From positions 1 through 40,671 of the forward strand of contig JACRCR010000079.1 in NCBI GenBank assembly GCA_016218925.1: a DNA stretch of 40,671 nucleotides. The letters are read 5' to 3'. A program made the position numbers and the translations under genes. This DNA comes from Deltaproteobacteria bacterium (lineage in GTDB: Bacteria; Desulfobacterota; Binatia; UBA1149; CAITLU01). This document shows positions 16,997-26,322 of this stretch, piece by piece; positions within the stretch are counted from its first letter, which is position 1, and each line of letters begins with the position of its first letter. The notes under the pieces are model-generated. The model was not told the origin of the DNA. It saw nothing but the letters and a program-made list of their open reading frames with translations, and made no database searches.

Positions 16997-19275
16997 GTCA
17001 GTGCGTCCCACTCCTTGCTCGCTTCGGTCTCGGCCTGGTAGGACCAGCCGGTCATCAGTCCGAGCGCGAACCAGACGAAAGTCGCCACGCCGCTCAGGAA
17101 GATCGTGTCTCCGACCAGGCGCATCCAGCGCAGGTTCTGAAGCAGTGGCTGCTGCAGGAACTCGGCGCTGCGCGCATACCACAAGCCGGTTTCCACGCTC
17201 GCCCACGCCTGCGCGATGCCGATCGGCAGCACGCTCAGCAGCACCATCAGCGCAAGCCCGACGTTCATCGCCCAGAACGAGTAGCTGAGCGCGCCCTCAC
17301 GCCACGGCTGCTCGGAGCCGAGCCGGCGCATGATCAGCAGGATCAGTCCGAGCGAGAGCAGACCGTAGACACCGAACAGCGCGGTGTGCGCGTGCACGGG
17401 CGTCGTGTTCAGGCCCTGCAGGTAGTAGAGCGCGATCGGCGGATTGATCAGGAAGCCGAACAGACCGGCGCCCACCAGGTTCCAGAACGCCACCCCGACG
17501 AAGAAGCGGATCGGCCAGCGATAGGTGACCATCCATTGCGCCTTGCCCTGCATGCGCAGCGTGTCGATCGCCTCGCGGCCGATCAGCACCAGCGGCACCA
17601 CCTCCAGAGCGCTGAACATCGCACCGATGGCGGTAACCGAAATCGGCGTGCCGCTGAAATACAGGTGATGGAAAGTGCCGGGGATACCGCCGAGCAGGAA
17701 GATCGTGGTGGCGGCGATGAAGCCGCGCGTTGCCACGGTCACGCGCACCAGGCCGAGGGTCGTGAACAGGAAGGCCATCGCTCCGGTGGCGAAGACTTCG
17801 AAGAACCCTTCCACCCACAGGTGGATGACCCACCATCGCCAGTACTCGCTGACCGCGAGGTGCGACCTCGCTCCGTAGAAGAGGCCCGAGCCGTAGAGCA
17901 GGCCGATGGCGACCACCGAGGCCGTGAGCAGGCTGATGATGCCGTGCTGCGCCGTTCTGGCCCGCAGCGCCGGCCACAGGCCGCGTAGCATCAGCACCAG
18001 CCACAGGATGAGACCCACGTACAGCGCGATCTGCCAGAAACGGCCGAGGTCGACGTACTCGTAGCCCTGATGTCCGAACCAGAAACCGGCTGTCAGGTTG
18101 GTGAAGTGCTGCTTGATCGACAGCCACTCGCCGGCCAGCGAGCCCACCACCACCACGAGCAGCGCACCGAACAGCAGGTTGACGCCCGCGCGCTGGAAGC
18201 GCGGCTCGCGCCCGCCGATAACAGGTGCCAGGAACAGCCCGGCCGCCAGGAACGAAGTGGCGATCCAGAACAGTGCGAGCTGTATGTGCCAGGTGCGCGC
18301 GACCGCGTAGGGCAGCAGCACGGAGAGGTTCCAACCGTAGAACGAGTCGCCTTCGACAGCATAGTGCGCGAGTGCGCCGCCGAGCAGCACCTGCACCGCG
18401 AACAGCGCGACGACTACCGCGACGTACTTGCCGAGCGCGCGCATCGACGGCGTCGGCACCAGCCTGGCCAGCGGATCTCGCTCCGGGACACGAACCGGCT
18501 CTTCGCCGGCGCTGCGCACCGAGTGGAACCAGACCATCGTGGCAACGGCGCCGAGCAGCAGCACGATGCTCAGCAGCGACCAGACCACGCTGGCGGCGGT
18601 CGGCTCGTTCCCCACCAGAGGCTCGTGCGGCCAGTTGTTCGTGTAGGTAAAGCTCTGCCCCGGCCGCTCGGTCACGCACGCCCACGAGGTCCAGAAGAAG
18701 AAGTTCGCGAGGCGCTCCAGGCGTGCCGGGTCGGTGATGGCGTCGTCGTGCAGCGCGTAGCTTTTTCGCAGTCCGTCCAGGCTCGGATCGCCGCCGAACA
18801 GTGCGCTGTAGTAGTCGGCGTTGGCGCGCATAGCCTCGGCGCGGGCATCGCTGACCACCAGCACGCCGGTTTGCGCATCGACATGATTGCCGCGCAACTC
18901 GCGTCGCAGACGCAGCTCCAGCGCCCCGCGCTGCTCGGTAGTGAGTTCGGCCAGCGCGACGCCGTGGTCGCGGTGGCTCCATACCTCCAGCAGCGCGATG
19001 GCCTCGCGATGCAGCCAGTCGGCCGACCAGTCCGGTGCCTGGTAGGCCCCGTGGCCCCAGATCGACCCGATCTGCTGGCCGCCGATGCTCTGCCAGACCT
19101 GCTGGCCATCCAGGATCTGCTCGCTCGTCATCAAAGTCCGTCCGGACTCGGTCACCACTGCCGAGGGAATCGGCGGTGCCTGCCGGTAGATCTCGCGGCC
19201 GAAGAAACCGAGCAGCAGAAATCCGCCACCGACGACCGATACCAGAGCCGCCCAGGCGGCCTCATTGCTTCTCAC
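16984..19275 (-). CDS. norZ: Quinol-dependent nitric oxide reductase (qNOR, NorZ type)
   Basis: This 763-residue single-subunit NO reductase reduces two NO to N2O with electrons from quinol. An N-terminal span is followed by a periplasmic domain (about 35-225) as in qNOR, then 12 spans of the haem-copper oxidase fold. Conserved haem and FeB ligands are visible: H330 (TWHIQ), H485 with E489 and E493 (IHLWVEGFFEVFATG), H536-H537 (GTFHHLYFSG), and H628/H630 (PVHAHTALFG). There is no CXXCH motif, so it does not take electrons from cytochrome c. The start is GTG at 19275, which overlaps the ric stop as GTGA and has GAGGAGG about 8 nt upstream. Transcribed with ric from a NorR-type sigma-54 promoter; no nitrite or N2O reductase genes are nearby, so detoxification is more likely than denitrification. 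Confidence 0.94.
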   Translation of the reverse strand: MRSNEAAWAALVSVVGGGFLLLGFFGREIYRQAPPIPSAVVTESGRTLMTSEQILDGQQVWQSIGGQQIGSIWGHGAYQAPDWSADWLHREAIALLEVWSHRDHGVALAELTTEQRGALELRLRRELRGNHVDAQTGVLVVSDARAEAMRANADYYSALFGGDPSLDGLRKSYALHDDAITDPARLERLANFFFWTSWACVTERPGQSFTYTNNWPHEPLVGNEPTAASVVWSLLSIVLLLGAVATMVWFHSVRSAGEEPVRVPERDPLARLVPTPSMRALGKYVAVVVALFAVQVLLGGALAHYAVEGDSFYGWNLSVLLPYAVARTWHIQLALFWIATSFLAAGLFLAPVIGGREPRFQRAGVNLLFGALLVVVVGSLAGEWLSIKQHFTNLTAGFWFGHQGYEYVDLGRFWQIALYVGLILWLVLMLRGLWPALRARTAQHGIISLLTASVVAIGLLYGSGLFYGARSHLAVSEYWRWWVIHLWVEGFFEVFATGAMAFLFTTLGLVRVTVATRGFIAATTIFLLGGIPGTFHHLYFSGTPISVTAIGAMFSALEVVPLVLIGREAIDTLRMQGKAQWMVTYRWPIRFFVGVAFWNLVGAGLFGFLINPPIALYYLQGLNTTPVHAHTALFGVYGLLSLGLILLIMRRLGSEQPWREGALSYSFWAMNVGLALMVLLSVLPIGIAQAWASVETGLWYARSAEFLQQPLLQNLRWMRLVGDTIFLSGVATFVWFALGLMTGWSYQAETEASKEWDALTEPA

Positions 19276-19967
19276 TTGCAGTCCTCCTCGTGAAGCACCT
19301 TCGGGAACAGCACGTTGTTCTCGAGGTGGATGTGGAGCATCAGCTCCTGCTCGAGTTCGAGCAGGCCCAGATACAGAGCGGACCAGGTCGCGCACGCTTC
19401 GGGCGGCGCGGTGTAGTTGCATGTCAGCGAGTCGAGCTTGGCCAGGTTGCGGGCGTGGTCGCGATGCTCGCCTTCCATGACCTGGACGGGCATGCGCGCG
19501 GCGCGTGTGGCCCCGCTTTGGATGAGCGGGAACAGCACCTGCTCCTCCTTCTGCATGTGCATCTCGAGTTCCTCGCGCATGCGCTCGACGTGATCGGCCA
19601 GGCCGCGCGGACACGAGGCCTTGCCCGCGTGTACCTGCTCGACCTTGCGCGCCATCGGCAGCAGCCGCGCCAGCTCCTGGCGATGAGGGCGGTGGAAGCG
19701 GGCAAGGATGTGTTCGACGAGGTCGCCGGCGGCGCGCCGGTCCCAGCGCGCGAGGGGCGCAGGCCCCGGCGCTTCGCGCTCGATCTCGGCCAGCAGGGCT
19801 TGCGGATCCAGACCTCGGTCGGCGCAGGCGGTGGCCAGGTCACGCTGCCCCCCGCAGCAGAAGTCGAGGCGGTGGCGTTGGAACACGCGCGACGCGCCGG
19901 CTCGCGTGGTGGCGAGCTGGGCCAGCCGCTGGCTCGTACTGATCTCTTCTATGGATAGCTGTGGCAT
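19272..19967 (-). CDS. ric: Di-iron protein for iron-sulfur cluster repair (RIC: YtfE/ScdA/DnrN)
   Basis: This 231-residue protein has the two-part RIC layout. The N-terminal ScdA domain (about 10-62) contains FQRHRLDFCCGGQRDL with the CC pair at 37-38. The C-terminal hemerythrin-like domain (about 80-228) carries the di-iron ligands; candidates are H85, H126, H137 with E141, H168 or H171, and H212 or H214. RIC proteins restore iron-sulfur clusters damaged by NO and oxidants and are commonly paired with NO reductase. The ATG at 19967 has AAGGAG about 6 nt upstream. It is the first gene of the ric-qNOR operon, overlapping the next gene by 4 bp, and is divergent from norR with a sigma-54 promoter in between. 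Confidence 0.92.
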   Translation of the reverse strand: MPQLSIEEISTSQRLAQLATTRAGASRVFQRHRLDFCCGGQRDLATACADRGLDPQALLAEIEREAPGPAPLARWDRRAAGDLVEHILARFHRPHRQELARLLPMARKVEQVHAGKASCPRGLADHVERMREELEMHMQKEEQVLFPLIQSGATRAARMPVQVMEGEHRDHARNLAKLDSLTCNYTAPPEACATWSALYLGLLELEQELMLHIHLENNVLFPKVLHEEDCK

Positions 19968-20005
19968 CGCGGGCTCCTTGGCGAAGCTGGATTGCTGTCG
20001 TCCAA

Positions 20006-20019
20006 GCAGGGACCGTGCC
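20006..20019 (-). promoter_or_regulatory. Sigma-54 promoter of ric-qNOR
   Basis: On the minus strand the sequence reads GGCACGGTCCCTGC: GG at -24 (20018-20019), ten bases, then GC at -12 (20006-20007). It matches the TGGCACG-N4-TTGC consensus with two changes. The start of transcription would fall near 19994, giving a leader of about 27 nt before ric. A sigma-54 promoter facing away from a NorR-type enhancer-binding protein gene is the standard arrangement. Confidence 0.75.
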
Positions 20020-20062
20020 GGGGGACAACTCTTGAAAAATCAGCTTGTTCCGAGTCCGCGTT

Positions 20063-20096
20063 GTCGTTATCACTCACGGCGGAGCGTGCGATATAC
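20063..20096. promoter_or_regulatory. Two candidate NorR sites (GT-N7-AC)
   Basis: GTCGTTATCAC (20063-20073) and GTGCGATATAC (20086-20096) both match the GT-N7-AC core known for NorR. Their centres are 23 bp apart, about two helical turns, and they lie 44 to 77 bp behind the -24 element of the ric promoter, where an enhancer site is expected. The motif is short, so chance matches are possible. Confidence 0.5.
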
Positions 20097-20114
20097 ACAA
20101 CGCGCGTTGCTCAA

Positions 20115-21722
<1,608 letters not shown>

Positions 21723-21757
21723 CGGCGCCTTCTGGCGGAAGCGGCCGCCGCCGCAGT

Positions 21758-22765
21758 TCAATGTGCGAGGCTCTGCTGGCGGGATGTCACCGGTGATCTG
21801 CCGGTCCACCTCTTGAACGCCCTGGAGAACGCGGAGACCTCGGAGAAACCCAGCATGTAGCTGATCTCGGTGACCGGGATCTGCGGATTCAGAACGTACT
21901 GCTCGGCAAGTTCGCGTCTCACCACGGCGAGCAACTCGGTGAAGCTGGTGCGTTCTTCGGCGAGTCTGCGCTGCAATGAACGCGTGCTCATCGAGACCGC
22001 CTTGGCGATCACGTCCTCCGCCGGCGTTCCCGAGGGCAGCTCGTCGATCATCGCCCTCTTCACGTGCGAGATCAGGTCGTCCTCGCGCAGGCTCTTGACC
22101 ATCCGGTCGAGCACCTCGTCGTTGCTGCGCGCCAGCTCGCGGTTGGACGCGAGAAAAGGCCGGTCGACGTCGTCGAGGGCGAACGAGATCCGCCACTGCG
22201 GTGCGCCGAACACGACCGGACAACCGAAGAGTGCGGTATGCTCGGCAGGATCCTCTCGCACAGTGTAGGTGAACGCGACTTCTATCGGATTGAGTGCGCC
22301 ATCGGCGCCGGTACGACACAGATCGACCAGGATCGCCGCGCGCACATCCTCCATCACGCATTGTGCGTCGTCTTCCACGCGCACCGTCGTGCACAGCAGA
22401 TCGAGTCCGTCGCTGTGCCGCTCGAGCCTCATCGAAAGCGCACTGTTGATGACGACGTGATAACGCACCAGGCGCTCGAGCGCCGTACGCAGGTTCTGAC
22501 TGGCGAGAAACACCACCGCGAGTCCGTGAAAGTCGGTCGCTCTGTAGAACTTCACGGCTCCCAGGCCGAGATGACTCTTGCCGGTGAGTTGCACCGCGCG
22601 CTTCCACGCGATCGCCACTCGATCGAAAGGAAAGCGCGCGCGGGGTTCCTCGATCAGCGCGGAGTTGAGACCCGCTTGTCGGAGAAGTTCGAACCCGTCG
22701 ATCTGGTAGCTATCCAGCAGGCGACACAGGATCCGGACTTCGGACGCTAGGAACGTTCCGATCAT
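21758..22765 (-). CDS. AraC-family transcriptional regulator
   Basis: This 335-residue regulator has the layout of the OruR/ArgR-like AraC group: an arabinose-binding-type N-terminal domain (about 10-200, with LRTALERLVRYHVVIN typical) and a C-terminal double helix-turn-helix (about 235-330). The HTH includes MSTRSLQRRLAEERTSFTEL and the conserved ISYMLGFSEVSAFSRAFKRW and TGRSP segment. This group often controls fatty-acid, lipid or aromatic catabolism, but the effector here is unknown. The ATG at 22765 gives the family length; the frame stays open to 23038 but the extension has no similarity and runs over a likely operator. Divergent from the 127-residue gene at 22964, and convergent with norR. 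Confidence 0.88.
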   Translation of the reverse strand: MIGTFLASEVRILCRLLDSYQIDGFELLRQAGLNSALIEEPRARFPFDRVAIAWKRAVQLTGKSHLGLGAVKFYRATDFHGLAVVFLASQNLRTALERLVRYHVVINSALSMRLERHSDGLDLLCTTVRVEDDAQCVMEDVRAAILVDLCRTGADGALNPIEVAFTYTVREDPAEHTALFGCPVVFGAPQWRISFALDDVDRPFLASNRELARSNDEVLDRMVKSLREDDLISHVKRAMIDELPSGTPAEDVIAKAVSMSTRSLQRRLAEERTSFTELLAVVRRELAEQYVLNPQIPVTEISYMLGFSEVSAFSRAFKRWTGRSPVTSRQQSLAH

Positions 22766-22798
22766 CGACAGCGCTTCCGCACGGGTGGTAGGCGGATT

Positions 22799-22838
22799 GG
22801 CGTCGCCGGTCAAGCGGTTGGCGTTTCGGGTCAAGCGG
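22799..22838. promoter_or_regulatory. Pair of 19-bp direct repeats, period 21 bp
   Basis: GGCGTCGCCGGTCAAGCGG (22799-22817) and GGCGTTTCGGGTCAAGCGG (22820-22838) are identical at 16 of 19 positions and share the 10-mer GGTCAAGCGG. The 21-bp period is two helical turns, the classic spacing of AraC half-sites. They lie 34 to 73 bp upstream of the AraC-type gene start in the 198-bp divergent region, so they are a strong candidate operator for autoregulation or for control of the 127-residue gene. Confidence 0.6.
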
Positions 22839-22963
22839 GACGAGTCGCGAATTCGTAACATCTCCTGGCCACGAACGATTGTCAGCGCGGCCGAAAAACG
22901 GCTCCCCGGCGCGGAAAACACCGGGAACCGCCAACGCGACGCGCCAGCCAGGAGAGTTGCACG

Positions 22964-23347
22964 ATGTTCCACAATAGATCTGCGAGCGAAGAATTCGGAC
23001 TCTTTGTTCCCTCCGAGATGAGCAAAGAACCGGAGCATCGCCTGATGCTCGCCGTCCTCGAGGAAGCGCTCGCGACGTTCCAGCGCGGGCTGAACTCGAC
23101 CGTAGCGGTAGAGCGCAAAGACCTGTTCAAGGTGATGCAGTGGATCCGAAGCCGCGACTGCGAGTGGCCCTTCTCGTTCGAGAACATCTGCTCGACTTTC
23201 AGGATCGATCCCGACTACGTTCGGCAGGGGCTCGCGGCGATGCAGCGCAGCGCGTTCGAAGAGCGCGCGAGCACCAAGCGACGCAGAGTCAGGCGCGAGC
23301 GGATCTACGACCGGCGCGCGTGGAGAGGGCAGGTCGGCGGGTCCTGA
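22964..23347 (+). CDS. Small conserved-looking protein of unknown function
   Basis: This 127-residue protein starts at an ATG with AGGAGAG about 8 nt upstream, so expression is credible. The central part reads as a short helical domain: MLAVLEEALATFQRG, then a hydrophobic-aromatic stretch WIRSRDCEWPFSFENICSTF, then IDPDYVRQGLAAM. The last 30 residues are very basic (RRRVRRERIYDRR), which suggests nucleic-acid or anionic-surface contact. I recall similar small proteins with a WPFSFENIC core from deltaproteobacterial genomes, none with a known job; that recollection is not verified. It is divergent from the AraC-type regulator and may be its target. The start at 22964 is preferred over later ATG codons because of the ribosome site. 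Confidence 0.7.
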   Translation: MFHNRSASEEFGLFVPSEMSKEPEHRLMLAVLEEALATFQRGLNSTVAVERKDLFKVMQWIRSRDCEWPFSFENICSTFRIDPDYVRQGLAAMQRSAFEERASTKRRRVRRERIYDRRAWRGQVGGS

Positions 23348-23436
23348 CGGTGTGTCGGTGATGCTTGCGCTGCGCCGCTTGTCTTGTCCGCCGCCTCACC
23401 CGATAGATGGAGCGGCGGGCGGGAAGGCGCTACGAG

Positions 23437-24858
23437 ATGACGATTCTTTCGCGCGCGTTGGTAGCAGCGATAGCGGCGGCCGCCGTGTGGACGGCCGCCG
23501 CCGTTGCGACTACCTGGACCGCGCTGCCCGCGCTGCGAACGGATTTCTATTCGAGCATCCCGCGCGACCAGGTCGGCACATTTCAGCGACGCGTCGGCGT
23601 GATGACCTCGGCGGGCGCTGATTGGATCCACGCCGGCTGGATCGCCGACCCCGAGCGCGAGAGCTACCGGGTATCGCTTCGAAGCGGAGACGAGGCGTGG
23701 AGCCCGGTGACGACGACGCGCTATGGTTCGGCGCTGGTTGGCGATCTGCGCGCCGGCAGCGACTACGAAGTGCGGGTCGAGGCGGTCGCGGAAGCGGCGG
23801 GCGCCGCGGCGCGCGAGCTCGGGACAGCGACGGTTCGCACGACGGTCGAGCCCGGCCCTCTGGAGCGACCGGTCATCGCCGGGCCCTGGCGAAGACTGTT
23901 TCGACCCTCCAAGGCCGGCAACTACGTCAACGATCACACGGTGTTTCGCGATGCGTCGGGACGCTGGCGAGTGCTCGGCATCACCGGCCCCGGGCGCGGC
24001 GACTACAACGCCGAGTTGCGCCTGGCGCAGGGACTCGCGCCGGATCGCGCCGCGCCGCTTGCGGCCCAGGTGCCCGGTGGCGCAACCTCGCCGCCGGCCC
24101 CGCTCACTTTGCGCGAACTGCTCGCGGCCGGCGGCATGACCGAAGACGAACCGGTCGCCGATTTCCGTCGGCCGGCGTGGGCGCCGCACGTGATACGCGA
24201 ACACGGCGGTCTGTTCCATCTGTACTGGTCGCCGCACCGGCTCGCACACGCGGTCTCGATCGACGGTGCGCACTGGTATCGGCGCCCCGACGCGATCGCG
24301 CTGCCGAGCGGCTGGTTCTTCCGCGATGCGATGCTGCTCGAAGTGGCCCGCGGCCAGTGGCTTCTGTATGCCACCGCGCGCGGCTGGTGGTACTCGCGGG
24401 TGGATTTGTACCAGTCATTCGATCTCGATCACTGGCAACACATCGGAGTAGCCTGGCAGGGGCAGAGCGGAAGCGAGCGCAACGCGCTGGTCTCCTCGGC
24501 CGAGTCGCCGTTCGTGGTCGCCCGCGGCGGGCGCTACTACCTGTCGATTACCTACAACAACGAGACCGGCATTGCGGCACCGCTCGCGCTCGCACTCGGG
24601 TACTGGACCGGCGGCGCGCGCGCCTACAACGACACGCTGGTGTTCGCCTCTGGCGATCCCTACGAGTTCGGCACCTGGCGCGGTCGCGGCCGCGCGTCTG
24701 GGCTGGTCGCCGAGCTCGAGGCCCATGCGCCAGAGATAGTCCGCGATGACGCCGATGATGCCTGGTACGTGACGACGTGCGGCTGGCCGCTGGCGGCCAC
24801 TCTTACCAGCGGCGAGGTCGCCGCGGCGCCGCTGCGTTGGGAACCGGTGACGCGCTGA
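23437..24858 (+). CDS. Exported beta-propeller protein, GH43/GH32-like
   Basis: This 473-residue protein has an N-terminal hydrophobic segment (residues 5-27) that could be a signal peptide or anchor. It is followed by a fibronectin-type-like beta region (about 50-135) with SYRVSLRSGD and SDYEVRVEAV. The rest (about 155-470) shows repeated blade-like motifs of five-bladed propeller glycosidases: HTVFRDASGRWRVLGI, FHLYWSPHRLAHAVSIDGAHW, ESPFVVARGGRYYLSITYNN and HAPEIVRDDADDAWYVTTCGW. These resemble GH43/GH32-like proteins that act on or bind plant-type or microbial polysaccharide. I cannot place the three catalytic acids with confidence, so it may be a binding protein. The ATG at 23437 follows GGGAAGG by about 9 nt. 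The M24 gene follows 89 bp later. Confidence 0.7.
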   Translation: MTILSRALVAAIAAAAVWTAAAVATTWTALPALRTDFYSSIPRDQVGTFQRRVGVMTSAGADWIHAGWIADPERESYRVSLRSGDEAWSPVTTTRYGSALVGDLRAGSDYEVRVEAVAEAAGAAARELGTATVRTTVEPGPLERPVIAGPWRRLFRPSKAGNYVNDHTVFRDASGRWRVLGITGPGRGDYNAELRLAQGLAPDRAAPLAAQVPGGATSPPAPLTLRELLAAGGMTEDEPVADFRRPAWAPHVIREHGGLFHLYWSPHRLAHAVSIDGAHWYRRPDAIALPSGWFFRDAMLLEVARGQWLLYATARGWWYSRVDLYQSFDLDHWQHIGVAWQGQSGSERNALVSSAESPFVVARGGRYYLSITYNNETGIAAPLALALGYWTGGARAYNDTLVFASGDPYEFGTWRGRGRASGLVAELEAHAPEIVRDDADDAWYVTTCGWPLAATLTSGEVAAAPLRWEPVTR

Positions 24859-24947
24859 ACGAACACTCGCCGGCGTTCGTTGCTGGATCCGGCGGGTGTG
24901 ACAAAAGGGTCGCGGCAGCTCCCGACACCGCAAGCAGGAGAACCGCA

Positions 24948-26171
24948 ATGCCCCGAACTCTCGACCCGTCCAGCCCCTATTGGATCGACAACCCCGCCCG
25001 CCTTCGCGATCTGCAAAGCGCGATGGCCAGGCGCGGCCTCGACGCCTACCTGGCCACGCGACCGCGTTCGTTCAGCTTTCTGCTCGACGCGTTCGTCCCG
25101 TGGCGCAGCTATCTGCTGATCCCGGCTGTGGGCGATCCGGTTCTCTACACGTTCCTGGTCGATGCAGCGCGCATCGGCGACGAGACCTGGATCGGCGCCG
25201 ACCGCGTTCGTCCCTACTTCCCGATGGAGGGACAGGACCCGATCTCGCTGATCAAGTCGTGCCTGACCTCGGAGTTTCGTATCTCGCGCGGCAGGCTCGG
25301 GGTCGAAGACGGGATTTCCACCTTCACACCCGAGGGTCATCTGACACACTACGAGTACCAGGCGCTGGCGGCGGCGCTGCCCGGGTGGGAGTTCGTCAAT
25401 TCGCACGACCTCGTCGATGCGCCATCGGTGATCAAGGACGCCGGCACCGTCGCGCGCTTTCGCGAGGCCTCGCGCATAGTCGACGTCGGACACGAGGCTG
25501 CCCGCGAAGCTCTCGAGCACGGCGGCTGGCAAGGCATGACCGAGACCGTCATCGCCGGCATCGCAGCGCTGGCGATGCGGCGTGCCGGCAGCGTTTCGGA
25601 ATGGAACTTCGCCGGCCTCAACGAGATCTCCTCGGGTTATCGTACCGGGCTGGGCGCCTGCACGCCGCCGACCACTCGCGAGATGCGCGCCGGCGAGCCG
25701 CTGATGCTCGATTTCCACTCGATGTTCATGCTCGCGCTCGGCGACCACTCGCACAACTATCTGATCGGGCCGACGACGCCGGTGCTGCGCCGCCATGGCG
25801 ACAACTTCGTCGAGCTGGTGTCGACGGTGCTGGCCGCCTACCGCGCCGCAGTCACGCCGTCGCAGCTCATCGGCTTGATGATGGACCGGGCCGCAGCGCT
25901 CGGATGCGCGCAGTTCGTGCTGCCAGCCTGCGAGCACGGAATCGGTCTGTTCGGCGACGAATGGCGCATCGGGCCGGCCGATGCGGGGCCTTTCCCGTAC
26001 TGGACCGCGCCAGACCATGCCTACGCCGAGGGCGAACTGCTGATCTGCGCGATGCAGTACGTGGCGCCTGGCGACGGGGTGGGCTTTCGGTACGAGAACC
26101 CGATCCTGATCGGCAAGGACTCGTGCGAGACGCTGTCGAAGTATCCGCTCGGGATCGAGGAGATTTACTGA
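24948..26171 (+). CDS. M24-family (creatinase/Xaa-Pro aminopeptidase fold) protein with altered metal site
   Basis: This 407-residue protein has a creatinase N-terminal domain (about 1-160) and a pita-bread C-terminal domain (about 165-400). Lined up with M24 metallopeptidases, four of the five metal ligands are present: D255 (LMLDFH), D266 (GDHSHN), H330 (EHGIG) and E383 (FRYENPILIG). The usual fourth ligand, the Glu of the ExG segment, is Q370 in AMQYVAPGDG. The HExP segment after the GHGIG motif is also changed (GDEWRIGP). The protein may therefore bind metal differently or work without it, as creatinase does. The true substrate is unknown; prolidase activity should not be assumed. The ATG at 24948 follows GCAGGAG by 7 nt. 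Convergent with the histidine kinase gene. Confidence 0.82.
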   Translation: MPRTLDPSSPYWIDNPARLRDLQSAMARRGLDAYLATRPRSFSFLLDAFVPWRSYLLIPAVGDPVLYTFLVDAARIGDETWIGADRVRPYFPMEGQDPISLIKSCLTSEFRISRGRLGVEDGISTFTPEGHLTHYEYQALAAALPGWEFVNSHDLVDAPSVIKDAGTVARFREASRIVDVGHEAAREALEHGGWQGMTETVIAGIAALAMRRAGSVSEWNFAGLNEISSGYRTGLGACTPPTTREMRAGEPLMLDFHSMFMLALGDHSHNYLIGPTTPVLRRHGDNFVELVSTVLAAYRAAVTPSQLIGLMMDRAAALGCAQFVLPACEHGIGLFGDEWRIGPADAGPFPYWTAPDHAYAEGELLICAMQYVAPGDGVGFRYENPILIGKDSCETLSKYPLGIEEIY

Positions 26172-26270
26172 CGAGACGCGCGCGACGCGAGGCGGCGCCG
26201 GCGCGGTGATCCGTGCACGGCGCCAGCGCGTCACGCCGCCGAGCGTTGGCAGCGCATCCCTGATCGGCAG

Positions 26271-26286
26271 GCGGCGCTTGCGCCGC
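26271..26286. terminator. Short GC hairpin between convergent genes
   Basis: GCGGCGC (26271-26277) and GCGCCGC (26280-26286) face each other around TT. A two-base loop is too tight for the full stem, so at least one pair must open. It lies between the M24 gene stop (26171) and the kinase gene stop (26323). Weak bidirectional terminator candidate. Confidence 0.3.
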
Positions 26287-26322
26287 GCCGCGCGGTCTCG
26301 CCGGCGCGTGTGCAACTTGCGC

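Noticed and set aside
17297-18982. Long open frames inside and opposite the NO reductase gene
   Set aside because: They are low-complexity arginine/alanine-rich products typical of high-GC shadow frames and lack ribosome sites.
19276-19614. N-terminal extension of the NO reductase frame back to 19614
   Set aside because: It would run through ric. The GTG at 19275 has a strong ribosome site and fits the usual qNOR length.
24948-26171. Calling the M24 protein a prolidase or Xaa-Pro aminopeptidase
   Set aside because: One metal-binding Glu is replaced by Gln, so peptidase activity is not supported.
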